A stretch of 64,000 nucleotides of DNA from Goodfellowiella coeruleoviolacea (GCF_024171785.1 NZ_JAMTCK010000006.1:248001-312000), one strand, 5' to 3'; positions 33,458 through 42,518 are shown, counted from the stretch's first letter. Notes: generated from the sequence alone by a model not told the origin. Made by a program: numbers and translations.

Positions 33458-35457
33458 GCTACACCGACCCCGAAATCCCCTACGGCAAGCTCGCCGCCGG
33501 TGACGCCGGCCAGATCGCTGCCGCTGCCCAGCCCCTCACCGACGCGACGAACGCGCTCAGGACCGCGCACGACACCATCAAGCAGGGCACCGCAACCGCC
33601 CGGTCCACCTGGACCGGCGCGGCGTCGGACGCCTTCGCCCAGCGCGCCGAGCTGAACGCCACCGCCACCAGCCAGGCCGGGGAGCGGCTGACCACGGGCA
33701 GCCAGGTCATCCAGGCCACGGCCAAGGCGTACACGCAGCTGCGCGGCGGCGCCGACCAGGCCATCGAGGTGTGGCGGTCCCGCTCACCCATGCTGGACGA
33801 GCAGCAGCTCACCGAACTCGCCAACAAGGTCAACAGCAACCTGGAGGCCCTGCGGGAGAGCTACGAGCAGGCACTGCGCGCCTACGCCGCCCAGCTGGCC
33901 AGCATCCAGGGCGCCTACGGCGAGGCCGCCAAGTCCCCGGGCAGTGGCCTCACCACCCTGTCGTCCACCCCCGGCGGGGACGCCACCTCGCTGTCCGGGG
34001 TGACGATCCCGGAGATCGGCTCCTCCCCGCAGGAGGTGGCCAAGTGGTGGGACTCGCTCACCCCCGAGCAGCAGAAGCAGTTGCAGGACACCCAGTTCCA
34101 GCAGCTCGGCCAGTTGCGGGGGCTGCCCTCCGACGTGCTCAGTGACGCCAACGAGAAGCGCCTCAAGGACGACGACAAGCGGTTCGACCAGCAGGTCAAG
34201 GACCTGGACAAGCGGATCGCGGCCAGGGCCGCGGAACTGGGCCTGCCCGCCAACGCCACCCAGCAGGACCTGCGCAACACCAACGACAAGGCGTTGGCCG
34301 CGCTGCTGGACGAACGCCAGGACGCCGCGAATAAGCTGGAGAACACCAGGCAGGCGGCGGACAAACTGGCACAGGCCAACACCCAGTCCCAGCAGGCGTT
34401 CGGCGAGCCGGCCAGGCTGCTGGCCTGGAACCCGGCCGGCCCCGGCGGTGACGCGCAGCTGGCGATCGCGTTCGGCGACCCGGACACCGCCAAGAACCTC
34501 GCGGTCACCGTACCCGGCACCGGCACCACCGTCGGCAACCTCCCCCTCGACCAGGCCATCAACCTGCGCCAGCAGATGGGCGCCAAGGGCAACGCCACCA
34601 TCCAGTGGCTCGGCTACGACGCGCCGAGCTGGTCACCGGACCAGGTGGGCAGCCCGGCCCAGGCCGAGGCGGGCGGCAAGAACCTGGTCGACGACGTGGC
34701 CGGCTACCGGGCCGCGGCCGAGGCCGCCGGCAACCGGCAGCACCTCACCGTGGTCGGGCACAGCTACGGCAGCACCACCGTCGGCTACGCCGGCATGAAC
34801 GGGCTGGCCGCCGACGACATCGCGTTCGTGGGCTCGCCCGGGGTGGGCGCGTCCAACGTCAACCAGCTCTCGCCCGGCGCCGGCCACGTGTACGCGGGGG
34901 CCACCGAGCACGACCCGGTGGTGCAGGGCACCAGCTCGGACTGGTTCACCAAGGACGGCTCGTCCACCGGCCCGTACGACAAGTCCTTCGGCGCCACGGT
35001 GTTCGGCACCACCGACTCCGCCAACGTCGCCAACGCGCACTCGGAGTACTACCGGGAGGGCTCCGAGTCGCTGCAGAACCTGGCCAGGATCGCCACCGGG
35101 CACGGCGGCGAGGTCACCGCGCAGCGCTGGCAGGACAGCCCCCTGCCGCCGGAGCTGCCCACCTCGGACGTGCCGGTCATCGGCCCGGCGGTGGACAAGG
35201 CGGGCAACATGGCCAAGGAGACCGCGGACATCGTCGAGGACGTGGCCGGCGGCACCAAGCAGGTCATCGGCGACATCGGCCGGGGCGACTGGGGTGCGGC
35301 CGGGGACCACGCGGCCAGCACCGGCCGGGAACTGGCCAACGACGCCCTCGACGTCACCATCGGCAACCTGGGTGACGCGGTCGAGGGCGGCAGGGACCTG
35401 GTCGAGGGCGCGGTCAGCGGCGGCAAGAAGGTGCTCGACGCGCTGAACCCGTTCTGA
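33454..35457 (+). CDS. ESX-type alpha/beta hydrolase (DUF1023)
   Basis: A 667-residue two-part protein. Residues 1-170 are helical and WXG100-like, with W53-T-G55 in a helix-turn-helix (A-R-S-T-W-T-G-A-A-S-D-A-F), the signature for ESX export. A charged coiled-coil stretch follows (about 200-310). The DUF1023 alpha/beta hydrolase comes next, with nucleophile elbow G-H-S-Y-G (Ser 437), then D-D-I-A-F-V-G-S-P-G-V-G and a C-terminal H-S-E-Y-Y segment likely to hold the catalytic His. The last 100 residues form a Gly-rich amphipathic tail. The family acts on unknown esters or lipids outside the cell. It is coupled to the upstream ORF by ATGA. Confidence 0.85.
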   Translation: MSYTDPEIPYGKLAAGDAGQIAAAAQPLTDATNALRTAHDTIKQGTATARSTWTGAASDAFAQRAELNATATSQAGERLTTGSQVIQATAKAYTQLRGGADQAIEVWRSRSPMLDEQQLTELANKVNSNLEALRESYEQALRAYAAQLASIQGAYGEAAKSPGSGLTTLSSTPGGDATSLSGVTIPEIGSSPQEVAKWWDSLTPEQQKQLQDTQFQQLGQLRGLPSDVLSDANEKRLKDDDKRFDQQVKDLDKRIAARAAELGLPANATQQDLRNTNDKALAALLDERQDAANKLENTRQAADKLAQANTQSQQAFGEPARLLAWNPAGPGGDAQLAIAFGDPDTAKNLAVTVPGTGTTVGNLPLDQAINLRQQMGAKGNATIQWLGYDAPSWSPDQVGSPAQAEAGGKNLVDDVAGYRAAAEAAGNRQHLTVVGHSYGSTTVGYAGMNGLAADDIAFVGSPGVGASNVNQLSPGAGHVYAGATEHDPVVQGTSSDWFTKDGSSTGPYDKSFGATVFGTTDSANVANAHSEYYREGSESLQNLARIATGHGGEVTAQRWQDSPLPPELPTSDVPVIGPAVDKAGNMAKETADIVEDVAGGTKQVIGDIGRGDWGAAGDHAASTGRELANDALDVTIGNLGDAVEGGRDLVEGAVSGGKKVLDALNPF

Positions 35458-35486
35458 TCCCGCCCCCGCTGACCGCGCTGGCGTTC

Positions 35487-35861
35487 CTAGTGCACGGTCC
35501 GGCAGTCGGTCACCTCGGGCTCGTCCACCAGCCCGGTGACCGGCTGCCTGATCTCCCGCACCCGGCAGTCCAGTTCGGTGTCCACCACGGCCGACGCCGG
35601 TGCCTCGCCCCGGTCCACCGTGTAGCGGCCGTCGACGAACCAGCGGGAGCCCTCCGGCCGCTGCTCGAACTGGGTGAGCGCGGTGACCTCCATCCGGTTG
35701 TCGTCGATCAGGGCCGTCACCCGGATCCTGGCCCGGCCGTCGGCGAGCACCTCGCCGAGCGTCCCGTCCCCGCCGCACGCCACCACCAGCGGGCCGAGCC
35801 CCACACCCAGTCCCAGGCACAGCGCGGCCGGCGCCAGTCGGCGGCGTGGCCGCGCGCTCAC
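35487..35861 (-). CDS. Putative lipoprotein
   Basis: A 124-residue exported protein. The N-terminus is S-A-R-P-R-R-R followed by a hydrophobic run and the lipobox V-V-A-C at about residue 29, giving lipid attachment at the Cys. The mature part is small and has two further Cys (E-L-D-C-R and V-T-D-C-R) that could pair. Repeated T-A-L-x and V-D-x-x-Y-T-V-D strands suggest a beta-rich fold. GTG 35861 overlaps the stop of the upstream sterol-carrier gene (GTGA). No family recognised. Confidence 0.7.
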   Translation of the reverse strand: MSARPRRRLAPAALCLGLGVGLGPLVVACGGDGTLGEVLADGRARIRVTALIDDNRMEVTALTQFEQRPEGSRWFVDGRYTVDRGEAPASAVVDTELDCRVREIRQPVTGLVDEPEVTDCRTVH

Positions 35862-36250
35862 CCGTCCAGCCCGATCCGCAGCAGCGGCAGCAGCTCGCCC
35901 AGGTCGGCGCGGCTGCCCGACGCGCTCACCCGGTCCTGCGCCACCGCGTCCGTCCACTCCAGACGGCCGGTGGCGAGTTCCAGCCAGGTGCGCGGATCGG
36001 TCTCGACCACGTTGGGCGGGGTGCCCCTGGTGTGCCGGGGTCCGGCGACGCACTGCACCGCGGCGAACGGCGGCACCCGCACCTCCACGCTGCGGCCGGG
36101 CGCGTCCTGGGCCAGGGTGCGCAGGCTGAGCCGGACGGCGGCGGCCAGGGTGGCCCGGTCCGGCTGTTGCTGACCGGGATCGGCCAGCCAGGGCAGCACC
36201 GCCGTCACCGCGGCCCGCAGTTCGTGGGGATCAACCGTCTGTCGCGGCAC
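35858..36250 (-). CDS. Sterol-carrier-family protein
   Basis: A 130-residue cytosolic protein of the actinobacterial sterol-carrier (SCP2-like) family. Diagnostic stretch: [15 protein letters not shown], then [15 protein letters not shown], and [11 protein letters not shown] near the end. It may bind a lipid-like ligand; its function is not established. GTG 36250 is chosen because TATCCT (36262-36257, minus strand) lies six bases upstream, consistent with a leaderless mRNA. It is coupled to the lipoprotein gene by a GTGA overlap. Confidence 0.82.
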   Translation of the reverse strand: MPRQTVDPHELRAAVTAVLPWLADPGQQQPDRATLAAAVRLSLRTLAQDAPGRSVEVRVPPFAAVQCVAGPRHTRGTPPNVVETDPRTWLELATGRLEWTDAVAQDRVSASGSRADLGELLPLLRIGLDG

Positions 36251-36256
36251 CGGCCC

Positions 36257-36262
36257 AGGATA
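36257..36262 (-). promoter_or_regulatory. Candidate -10 (TATCCT) of a leaderless transcript
   Basis: The TAnnnT hexamer ends six bases before GTG 36250 with no Shine-Dalgarno sequence between. Same arrangement as at 957-962. Confidence 0.4.
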
Positions 36263-36300
36263 GGCCGCCCGCGCCAGCCAGCTCAGCCGAACAGGGCCCG

Positions 36301-36344
36301 CCGCCAACGGGAAGAAGCGCCACCGCCAACGGGAAGAAGCGCCA
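36301..36344. repeat. Tandem 22-bp direct repeat
   Basis: Two exact adjacent copies of a 22-bp unit beginning CCGCCAACGGGAAGAAGCG, ending three bases before the acdS stop codon, with a third decayed start. It lies between acdS and the sterol-carrier gene and may be a slippage product. Confidence 0.8.
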
Positions 36345-36347
36345 CCG

Positions 36348-37388
36348 TCAGCGGAACAGCGCGCTGTAGCCGTTGAGCGCGGGCTGCCCGCCCAGGTGCG
36401 CGTAGAGCACGGTGGCGTCCCGGTCGATCTCCCCGCTGCTGACCAGGTCGATCAGTCCGGCCATGGACTTGCCCTCGTAGACCGGGTCGGTGATCATCCC
36501 CTCGGTGCGGGCGGCCAGCCGCATGGCCGCCAGGGTGGCCTCGTCCGGGATGCCGTAGGTGCCGGCGTGGTAGCGCTCGTCCAGCACGATCTCCGCGTCG
36601 GCCAGCTCCCGCCGCACGCCGACGAGTGCCGCGGTGGCCCGGGCGATCCGGGCGATCTGCTCCCTGGTCCGCGCCGGGGTGGCCGAGCCGTCGATCCCGA
36701 TGACCCGCCTGGGCCGCGCGGTGCGCCCGTCCTGCTCGGCCAGTTCGGCCAGCGCCGCGAACCCGGCGACCATGCCGGCCTGGGTGCTGCCGGTGACCGA
36801 GCAGACCACGATGGTGTCGAAGTGGACGCCGAGCTGGTGTTCCTGCTCGGCGACCTCGAACGCCCAGTTGGCGAAGCCGAGCCCGCCGAGCCGGTGGTCA
36901 CTGGCCCCGGCCGGGATCGGGTAGGGCTTGCCGCCGGCCGCCTCGATCTCGGCCACCACGCGCGCCCAGCTCTCCCGGACGCCGATGTCGAACCCGGCCT
37001 CGACCAGCCGCACGTCCGCGCCGGCCAGGCGGGACAGCAGGATGTTGCCGACCCGGTCGTAAACCGGGTCCGGCCAGTCCACCCAGCTCTCCTGCACCAG
37101 CACGCAGCGCAGACCGGCCCGCGCGGCCACCGCCGCCACCTGCCGGGTGTGGTTGGACTGGACCCCGCCGATGGACACCAGGGTGTCGCAGCCCTGGGCC
37201 AGCGCGTCCGCGACCAGGTACTCCAGCTTGCGGGTCTTGTTGCCGCCGAAGGCGATGCCGGAGTTGCAGTCCTCCCGCTTGGCCCACACCTGGGCGCCGC
37301 CGAGGTGCTGGGTCAACCGGTCCAGCCGGTGCACCGGGGACGGGCCGAACAACAGCGGATACCGCTCGAACTGGGTGAGGACGGACAC
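36348..37388 (-). CDS. acdS: 1-Aminocyclopropane-1-carboxylate deaminase
   Basis: A 346-residue PLP enzyme of the ACC deaminase/D-cysteine desulfhydrase group, converting the ethylene precursor ACC to 2-oxobutyrate and ammonia. The PLP Lys is in [10 protein letters not shown] (about 51), with S-I-G-G-V-Q-S-N-H following. Residues that separate true ACC deaminases from desulfhydrases are present: Tyr-Glu in [12 protein letters not shown] and Leu in Y-A-H-L-G-G. The start is GTG 37388 after GGAGG. It follows an M20 peptidase gene by 64 bp on the same strand. A plant- or root-associated lifestyle would fit, which is inference. Confidence 0.9.
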   Translation of the reverse strand: MSVLTQFERYPLLFGPSPVHRLDRLTQHLGGAQVWAKREDCNSGIAFGGNKTRKLEYLVADALAQGCDTLVSIGGVQSNHTRQVAAVAARAGLRCVLVQESWVDWPDPVYDRVGNILLSRLAGADVRLVEAGFDIGVRESWARVVAEIEAAGGKPYPIPAGASDHRLGGLGFANWAFEVAEQEHQLGVHFDTIVVCSVTGSTQAGMVAGFAALAELAEQDGRTARPRRVIGIDGSATPARTREQIARIARATAALVGVRRELADAEIVLDERYHAGTYGIPDEATLAAMRLAARTEGMITDPVYEGKSMAGLIDLVSSGEIDRDATVLYAHLGGQPALNGYSALFR

Positions 37389-37452
37389 GGCGCAACCTCC
37401 AGGACCTCGCGGGAAGATCCAGGAGAGCACACCCGGCGGGTTCCCGACCAGG

Positions 37453-38853
37453 TCACCGGCGAACCGGCCCGACCTCACCGAGGTCCCAGAACAGCCCGGC
37501 CATGATGCGCAGCGACTGCCTGGCCACGGAGCCGAGCAGGTGCTCGTCGGGCGCGTGCTGCGCGCACGCCGGGTAGGAGTGCGGCAGCCAGATGGTGGGC
37601 AGGCCCAACTCGTCGGCGAACGCGTCGTTGGGGATGGTGCCGCCGAGGTTGGGCAGCAGCGCCGGCGCCGCACCGGTCGTCCGCGCCACCGACTCCACCG
37701 CCCAGCGCACCCACCGGTTGTCCGGGTCGGTGCGGGTGGCCGGCATGCTCCGCCCCACCGCCACCTCGACCGTGGGGAAACCGCGGGCGTCCAGGTGTTC
37801 GCGCAGCACCCGGCCCAACTCGGTCACGTCGGTGCCGACGACGTAGCGGAGCTGGCAGTGCGCGTGCGCCGCACCGGGGATCGCGTTGATCGGCGTGTCC
37901 GGGTTGCCCGCGGCCAGCGACAGCACCTCCAGGGTGTTCCAGCCGACCAGCCGCTCCGCCGGGCTCAGCCCCGGTTCACCCCAGTCCTCGTCGATGACGG
38001 GGTCGTCCGGCCCGCCACCGACGCTCAGCTCGGCCAGCGCCCGCCGGACGTTGTCCGGAATGGACGGTGGCCGCAGCCCGGGCACCAGGATGCGGCCGTG
38101 CGCGTCGACCAGGCTGGCCAGTGCCGAGGCCAGCACGGTGGCGGGGTTGCGCAGCAGCCCACCCCAGTTGCCGGAGTGGTGGGCGCCGTCGCGCAGCCGC
38201 AGCCGCAGGGTGAACAGGACGGAGCCGCGCGACCCCAGGAACAGCGTGGGCCGCTCGGCCGCCAGGCGCGGGCCGTCCGACGCGACCAGCAGGTCGGCGG
38301 CGAGTTCGTCGCGCAGGTCGGCGCAGACCTGGCGCAGCCCGGGTGAGCCCGCCTCCTCCCCGGTCTCCACCAGCACCGCGAGGTTGAACCCCAGCCGCCC
38401 GTTCCTGGCGCGCAGCACCTGTTCCAGCGCGGCCAGGTTGATGGTGTGCTGCCCCTTGTTGTCCGCGGTGCCCCGCCCGTACCAGCGGTCCTGCTCCACC
38501 ACCACCCGCCACGGGTGCAGCCCGGCCCGCCACCGCCGCTCCTCACCGAGCACCACGTCGGCGTGGCCGTAGGTGAGCACGGTGGGCAGCCGGTCGTCCT
38601 CGTGCCGGCGGGCGACGAGCAGCGGTCCCCGACCGGCCACCGGATTGTCCACGATCCGCGCGGTGCACCCCAGCCGCGCCACCGCCGGCACCAGTTCCTC
38701 GTCCAGGTAGGCGCGCAGCTCCGGCAGCCGCTCCGGGTCCTGGCTCTCGGTGCGGTAGGCGACCCGACGACTCAGCTCGGCCAGGAACGCCCCGGAGTCG
38801 AAGTACTCGGCCGCGTACCGCACCGCGTCGGCCCGTGACACGCCCGCCCTCAC
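37453..38853 (-). CDS. M20-family metallopeptidase
   Basis: A 466-residue cytosolic dizinc peptidase/amidohydrolase. Metal and catalytic motifs are in order: Y-G-H-A-D-V-V (His and catalytic Asp), [10 protein letters not shown] (bridging Asp), [10 protein letters not shown] (general base Glu and ligand), A-S-D-G-P, and a C-terminal [15 protein letters not shown] supplying the last His. A central dimerisation domain interrupts the catalytic domain. Substrate is unknown; dipeptidase or carboxypeptidase activity is usual. GTG 38853 overlaps the stop of a tiny ORF (GTGA). Confidence 0.9.
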   Translation of the reverse strand: MRAGVSRADAVRYAAEYFDSGAFLAELSRRVAYRTESQDPERLPELRAYLDEELVPAVARLGCTARIVDNPVAGRGPLLVARRHEDDRLPTVLTYGHADVVLGEERRWRAGLHPWRVVVEQDRWYGRGTADNKGQHTINLAALEQVLRARNGRLGFNLAVLVETGEEAGSPGLRQVCADLRDELAADLLVASDGPRLAAERPTLFLGSRGSVLFTLRLRLRDGAHHSGNWGGLLRNPATVLASALASLVDAHGRILVPGLRPPSIPDNVRRALAELSVGGGPDDPVIDEDWGEPGLSPAERLVGWNTLEVLSLAAGNPDTPINAIPGAAHAHCQLRYVVGTDVTELGRVLREHLDARGFPTVEVAVGRSMPATRTDPDNRWVRWAVESVARTTGAAPALLPNLGGTIPNDAFADELGLPTIWLPHSYPACAQHAPDEHLLGSVARQSLRIMAGLFWDLGEVGPVRR

Positions 38854-38957
38854 CTGTCGAACCGCCCTGCCTCGACCGCCACCAGAAACCCCACGAACAC
38901 CACGTCCCCGAAGGTCAACACCGCTCTCCCCGGCTCGTCGATCGTCACCCTGATCAT
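38850..38957 (-). CDS. Small ORF coupled to the M20 peptidase gene, 35 aa
   Basis: A 35-residue ORF (M-I-R-V-T-I-D-E-P-G-R-A-V-L-T-F-G-D-V-V-F then [14 protein letters not shown]) whose TGA overlaps the GTG start of the M20 gene. The sequence looks like two beta strands and a hydrophobic stretch. A GGGGGGA run precedes the ATG closely; the internal GTG at residue 4 would have better spacing. It may be a leader peptide ensuring coupled translation of the peptidase, or a small protein. No homologue recognised. Confidence 0.4.
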   Translation of the reverse strand: MIRVTIDEPGRAVLTFGDVVFVGFLVAVEAGRFDR

Positions 38958-38978
38958 TCCCCCCGGAACACGACGAAC

Positions 38979-39011
38979 GCCCCGACCGGGGATCGACTCC
39001 CCGGCCGGGGC
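38979..39011. terminator. Hairpin terminator of the EspG operon
   Basis: A 14-bp stem with one mismatch (GCCCCGACCGGGGA against TCCCCGGCCGGGGC) around TCGAC, 33 bp beyond the espG stop codon on the minus strand. It ends the lipoprotein-WXG100-PPE-EspG group. Confidence 0.7.
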
Positions 39012-39043
39012 GCTGCCGCCGAGCCGGTGTGTGTGCGGGTGGC

Positions 39044-39850
39044 TCAGCCCTGGGCGAGCCGAACCGCGTCGCCCAGTAACTCCTCCACCTGGTGCGCGAG
39101 CCGCCTCGGGTCGGCCGGGCTGAACGTGCTCCACGGTGGCGATCCCGGTGAGGATCGACGTTGTTGCAGGTAGCGGCCTTCCTCGGTGTCGAAGAACGCC
39201 ACCACCCGGTCGGGCCGGTGCCGTTTGCCGTAGCGGTCCCTGGCCGCCGCGCCGAAGTTGCCGGTGCGGATCAGCCCGGTCAGCATCTTCACCAGCGTGC
39301 TGGCGTCGTCCTGGCGGACGCCCTGCGCGCGCAGGGCCTTCTCCAGGCTCTCCGGGCTGCCGTCAGCGGAGCGCACGGCCGCGTCCAGGTCGCCGCTGGG
39401 CAGCGTCACCGAGTGCCCGGAGCCGGCCGGGTGCGCGGGCAGTTGCCGCAGCACCGCGTGGTGCAGGCCGCTGCCGGACGTCCGCTGCAGGCTGATCTGG
39501 TCCTCGCTGAGGGTGGCGACCGCCCCCGCGTCGCCGTTGGCCACGGCCAGCACCCGCACGCTGCGCCCGACCCAGATCCGGCCGTCCACCTCGCGCTCCG
39601 GGCGCGCCAGCAGCCGCACCAGGTGGTCGAGTTCGGGGTCCAGGTCGACGGTGCGCCCCAGACCCCGGCTCTCCATCGAGTGCCACGCCTGGCGCACCAG
39701 GTCAGCGCGTTCCTGATGGGTCTTGCCCGGCGAGGGCACCTTGATCACCAGCGGCATCGACCCCAGGTCCAGGTGCTCCCAGAGCACGTCGAACTCCAGG
39801 GCCGACAGGGTGATCGGCGGGCGCTCGGCCGGGCCACCGAACAGCGTCAC
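39044..39850 (-). CDS. espG: ESX secretion chaperone EspG
   Basis: A 268-residue cytosolic EspG-family protein. EspG binds PE-PPE-type heterodimers and keeps them soluble for type VII export. The family layout is visible: N-terminal L-S-A-L-E-F-D-V-L-W-E-H-L, then repeated beta strands (I-W-V-G-R-S-V-R-V-L-A-V-A-N-G and A-V-A-T-L-S-E-D-Q-I), and the C-terminal D-T-E-E-G-R-Y-L-Q-Q-R block. ATG 39850 begins two bases after the stop of the PPE-like gene, so the two are translationally linked; this adjacency strongly supports the chaperone-client pairing. Confidence 0.88.
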   Translation of the reverse strand: MTLFGGPAERPPITLSALEFDVLWEHLDLGSMPLVIKVPSPGKTHQERADLVRQAWHSMESRGLGRTVDLDPELDHLVRLLARPEREVDGRIWVGRSVRVLAVANGDAGAVATLSEDQISLQRTSGSGLHHAVLRQLPAHPAGSGHSVTLPSGDLDAAVRSADGSPESLEKALRAQGVRQDDASTLVKMLTGLIRTGNFGAAARDRYGKRHRPDRVVAFFDTEEGRYLQQRRSSPGSPPWSTFSPADPRRLAHQVEELLGDAVRLAQG

Positions 39851-39852
39851 GG

Positions 39853-41256
39853 CTAGTTGGTCTCGCCGATGACCGGCGGAGCGACCAGCCGCTCGTCGCC
39901 GAACACGTCCTCGGTCTCGACCAGGTAGTCGGCTGCCTTGTGCTCCAGGTCCTCCTCGCCGTTGGCGTTGCCTCGGCCACCGGCCGCACCCGCGCCGGCA
40001 CCGGCGGCGCCACCCCGGCCGGCCGCACCCGCCGCGGCCACACCCCGGTTGGCGTGCGGCTCGTCACCGAACGCGCCGATGCCGGCGGCGGCCCCGGCGC
40101 GGCCGAGGCCGGCGTTGCCGGCGCCGCCCTTGCGCGCCGCGATCTCCTCGGCGCTGAGCCCACCCGTGCCCAGGCCACCGGAGCCGAGCCCACCGGAGCC
40201 GGGCCCGCCGAGCAGGCTGCCCTTGGCGCTGGCGAACGGGTTGACGCCGGTCTTGCCGGCGCCGAAGCCGCCAGGACCACCGGCGCCGCCGCGCCCGCCG
40301 CCGAGCCCGGGCAGCGTGCCGGGACGGTTCAGCGGGTTGTTGGTGTTGCCGTAGAACGAGCCGCCGCCGGTCAACGGCAGGTTGGGGTTGTTGACCGGGT
40401 TGTTCGGCAGCGTGATCTTGTTGTTGTTCAGGTTCGGGTTGGTCAGGTTCGGCAGCGTGGTCGCGCCGGACAGGTGGGTGTTGGGCGGCGTGACGACCGA
40501 GCCGCCCTGCGGGGTCGGGACGCCGGACACCCCGCCGCCACCACCGGACAGCGCCGAGGGAACCCCGCTGCCGCTGACCGAGGGCGCCGAGTGGGCGTAG
40601 CTGGAGTGGGTGCCGACGCTGTTCGACGAGTAGTTCGACGAGCTGCTGTCCGGCCCGACCACGCTGGAGTTGTCGTTGCGCACCGGTGCCGGCGTGTCGA
40701 TGACGACCTTCGGCGGCTCCACGAACTCACCCAGCGTGCTGCTGTTCCACTCGCTGTTGGACGAGTAGGTGTTCATGACCGCGATGGCCTTCTGCTGCGC
40801 CTCGTTCTGCGCGGACTCCTGGGCCTCGTGGTCGGCCTGCTGCGCCACGACGTGCGCGATGCCCAGCCCGCCGCCCATCGCCCCCAGGACCATGTCCATG
40901 GTGGACGGCGCCTCGGTGGTCACCTGGACCGGCTCGGGCATCTCCTTGCGCGCGGTCGAGATGTAGTCGGCCTGCAGCTCAGCCGAACTCTTCATCACGT
41001 CGGAGCCGGTCTGCGCGTCCTGGGCCCACTGCGTCAACGGGGACAGCGCGGCCTGCGCCGAGTCGGCCGCGTCACCTTCCCAGCTCGCGTTGAGCTTCTC
41101 CAGCCCACTCTGCAGCTCGGAGTCGATCTGGGCCAGGGTTTCCGCCATCTTCCCCCAGCCGTCCTGCAGGGGAACCAGGGCCTGCGGCCCCTGACCAGCG
41201 TGAATCCAGTTGTACAGCTGCTCGTGTGTGTGACCCTGCCAACGAAGGTCGCTCAT
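39853..41256 (-). CDS. PPE-like ESX substrate with long Gly/Asn-rich tail
   Basis: A 467-residue protein. The first 100 residues are a PPE/WXG100-like helical hairpin (H-E-Q-L-Y-N-W-I-H-A-G-Q-G, then L-N-A-S-W-E-G-D-A-A-D with W59-E-G61). Residues 150-430 are low-complexity: Ser/Asn-rich, then Asn-Pro-Leu repeats, then Gly/Ala-rich. A conserved C-terminal tail ends L-V-E-T-E-D-V-F-G-D-E-R and P-P-V-I-G-E. This design is typical of actinomycete PPE-like exported proteins. It is preceded by a WXG100 gene (probable partner) and followed by its chaperone EspG. The start is GTG or ATG at 41256. Confidence 0.83.
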   Translation of the reverse strand: MSDLRWQGHTHEQLYNWIHAGQGPQALVPLQDGWGKMAETLAQIDSELQSGLEKLNASWEGDAADSAQAALSPLTQWAQDAQTGSDVMKSSAELQADYISTARKEMPEPVQVTTEAPSTMDMVLGAMGGGLGIAHVVAQQADHEAQESAQNEAQQKAIAVMNTYSSNSEWNSSTLGEFVEPPKVVIDTPAPVRNDNSSVVGPDSSSSNYSSNSVGTHSSYAHSAPSVSGSGVPSALSGGGGGVSGVPTPQGGSVVTPPNTHLSGATTLPNLTNPNLNNNKITLPNNPVNNPNLPLTGGGSFYGNTNNPLNRPGTLPGLGGGRGGAGGPGGFGAGKTGVNPFASAKGSLLGGPGSGGLGSGGLGTGGLSAEEIAARKGGAGNAGLGRAGAAAGIGAFGDEPHANRGVAAAGAAGRGGAAGAGAGAAGGRGNANGEEDLEHKAADYLVETEDVFGDERLVAPPVIGETN

Positions 41257-41331
41257 GCGCGCCGCCCCCTAGGAGTGACATGTCCGGCGAGGTGAGAAAG
41301 TCTTGTGATCACGGAAAAGGCTGGTGCTCGG

Positions 41332-41724
41332 TCAGGAGTTGTGGTACTTGCCCCAGAGCGCGGTGTTGTCGCCTTCGATGGCGCGGTACTGCTCCTCCAA
41401 GCCCCTGAGGGCGTCGGCCGCGTCCTTCAACTGCTGGCGGTAGCCGATCAGCGCCTGCATGGCGGAGTCGCTGGCGGACCCGAACATGCTCTCGTTGAAC
41501 TTCTTCTGGGTCTCCGCGCTCACCGGGTCGCCGGCCCACTCACTACTGATCGCCGCGTTCTGTCCGAGAAGCTCAAGCTGCTCGTTGAGCTTGTCCAGCG
41601 CTGACTCGAAGAGCTTCCGAGTTTCGGGGATGGCAGAGGGATCGACCTGCAGCTTCTGCTGCTTGCCCGCGTAGCTCGGCGGCACGCTCCCCACGCCTGC
41701 GCCAACGCCCTCGTTGATGAACAC
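41332..41724 (-). CDS. WXG100-like partner protein
   Basis: A 130-residue helical hairpin protein with W63-A-G65 (I-S-S-E-W-A-G-D-P-V-S) between two helices, fitting a WXG100/PE-like ESX protein. Helix 1 is A-I-P-E-T-R-K-L-F-E-S-A-L-D-K-L-N-E-Q-L; helix 2 includes Y-R-Q-Q-L-K-D-A-A-D-A-L-R-G-L-E-E-Q-Y. It lies 75 bp upstream of the PPE-like gene and probably forms the heterodimer recognised by EspG. Confidence 0.85.
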   Translation of the reverse strand: MFINEGVGAGVGSVPPSYAGKQQKLQVDPSAIPETRKLFESALDKLNEQLELLGQNAAISSEWAGDPVSAETQKKFNESMFGSASDSAMQALIGYRQQLKDAADALRGLEEQYRAIEGDNTALWGKYHNS

Positions 41725-41878
41725 GGCACACCCTCCAAGATGTTCTGTGCCTGCCCCTGTTTACATTCGGAACGACTGTAGCTCTGACGCCGGACGGCCA
41801 GGGCTGGTTCCCACCTCAGATGAGCAGTTCTACGTGGTTTTGTTATAGCTCTCACCGTTGGGCGAGGCCAGCGGCCGA

Positions 41879-42505
41879 TCACCGGTTGACGAGCGCTCCC
41901 ATCGCGCTCTCCGCCAGTTGGGGAACCTTCTGGCACAACTCGTCCTGGGGCGCGTCGAAGGACGTCATGTTGACCAGGAGAGCCTGGGCGTCGGCAACGT
42001 CCACGACGATGGCGCATCCGGGCACGCCGTTGGTCGGCTTGCGCAGTTCCGCGGGGAAGCCCGCGATCTCGGTCTTCGTCCCAGGAGCACCGAGTTGGCC
42101 GATCCCCTTGGCCAGCAGGGCGACGGACGCGTTCGCGGTGCCGCTCGTCCCAGCGGTCACGCCGCACGTCGGCGCGTTGTCCTGGTCGGGGTTCGTGGAT
42201 GCCTTGGGCTCGCGGTCCGAACCGGTCACCGTCTTGAACTCCGGGGTGACCAGCGAGCAGGGGTCGACGCCGGTCAGGTCGATGTTCTTGGGCCGGGACA
42301 CGCTCGACTTGCCGCTGGTCGGCGTGGACTTGCCCGACGACGACGTCGAACCCGACGACTTGGTCGTGCCCGAGGACGCCGTCGACGTCGAGCCGCCCTC
42401 GGCTGAGGGGGTACCGCCCGTTCCACTCGAACAACCGGCGATGACCAGGGCCGGCACCGCGACGGTGGCAAGGCTGATCGCAAGACGCTGCCAGGGGCTC
42501 CGCAT
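41879..42505 (-). CDS. DUF3558 lipoprotein
   Basis: A 208-residue exported lipoprotein. Signal sequence with lipobox V-I-A-G-C (Cys about 24), then a Ser/Thr/Gly linker, then a DUF3558 domain beginning V-D-P-C-S-L-V-T-P-E with Cys residues that likely pair (A-P-T-C-G-V, P-G-C-A-I-V and E-L-C-Q-K). DUF3558 genes often accompany ESX loci in mycobacteria and relatives. ATG 42505 is chosen: TACGTT (42518-42513) sits seven bases upstream, indicating a leaderless mRNA. It heads the ESX group on this strand. Confidence 0.87.
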   Translation of the reverse strand: MRSPWQRLAISLATVAVPALVIAGCSSGTGGTPSAEGGSTSTASSGTTKSSGSTSSSGKSTPTSGKSSVSRPKNIDLTGVDPCSLVTPEFKTVTGSDREPKASTNPDQDNAPTCGVTAGTSGTANASVALLAKGIGQLGAPGTKTEIAGFPAELRKPTNGVPGCAIVVDVADAQALLVNMTSFDAPQDELCQKVPQLAESAMGALVNR

Positions 42506-42512
42506 GGAGGTC

Positions 42513-42518
42513 AACGTA
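42513..42518 (-). promoter_or_regulatory. Candidate -10 (TACGTT) of the lipoprotein gene
   Basis: A TAnnnT hexamer seven bases before ATG 42505, giving a leaderless transcript that would start the lipoprotein/WXG100/PPE/EspG group. Confidence 0.4.

Noticed and set aside
35487-36053. Longer start for the putative lipoprotein
   Set aside because: The upstream extension overlaps the sterol-carrier gene and would bury the lipobox; GTG 35861 gives a proper signal peptide.
39853-39960. YxxxD/E export signal at the end of the PPE-like protein
   Set aside because: The tail reads Y-L-V-E-T, which does not fit the motif at the required position.
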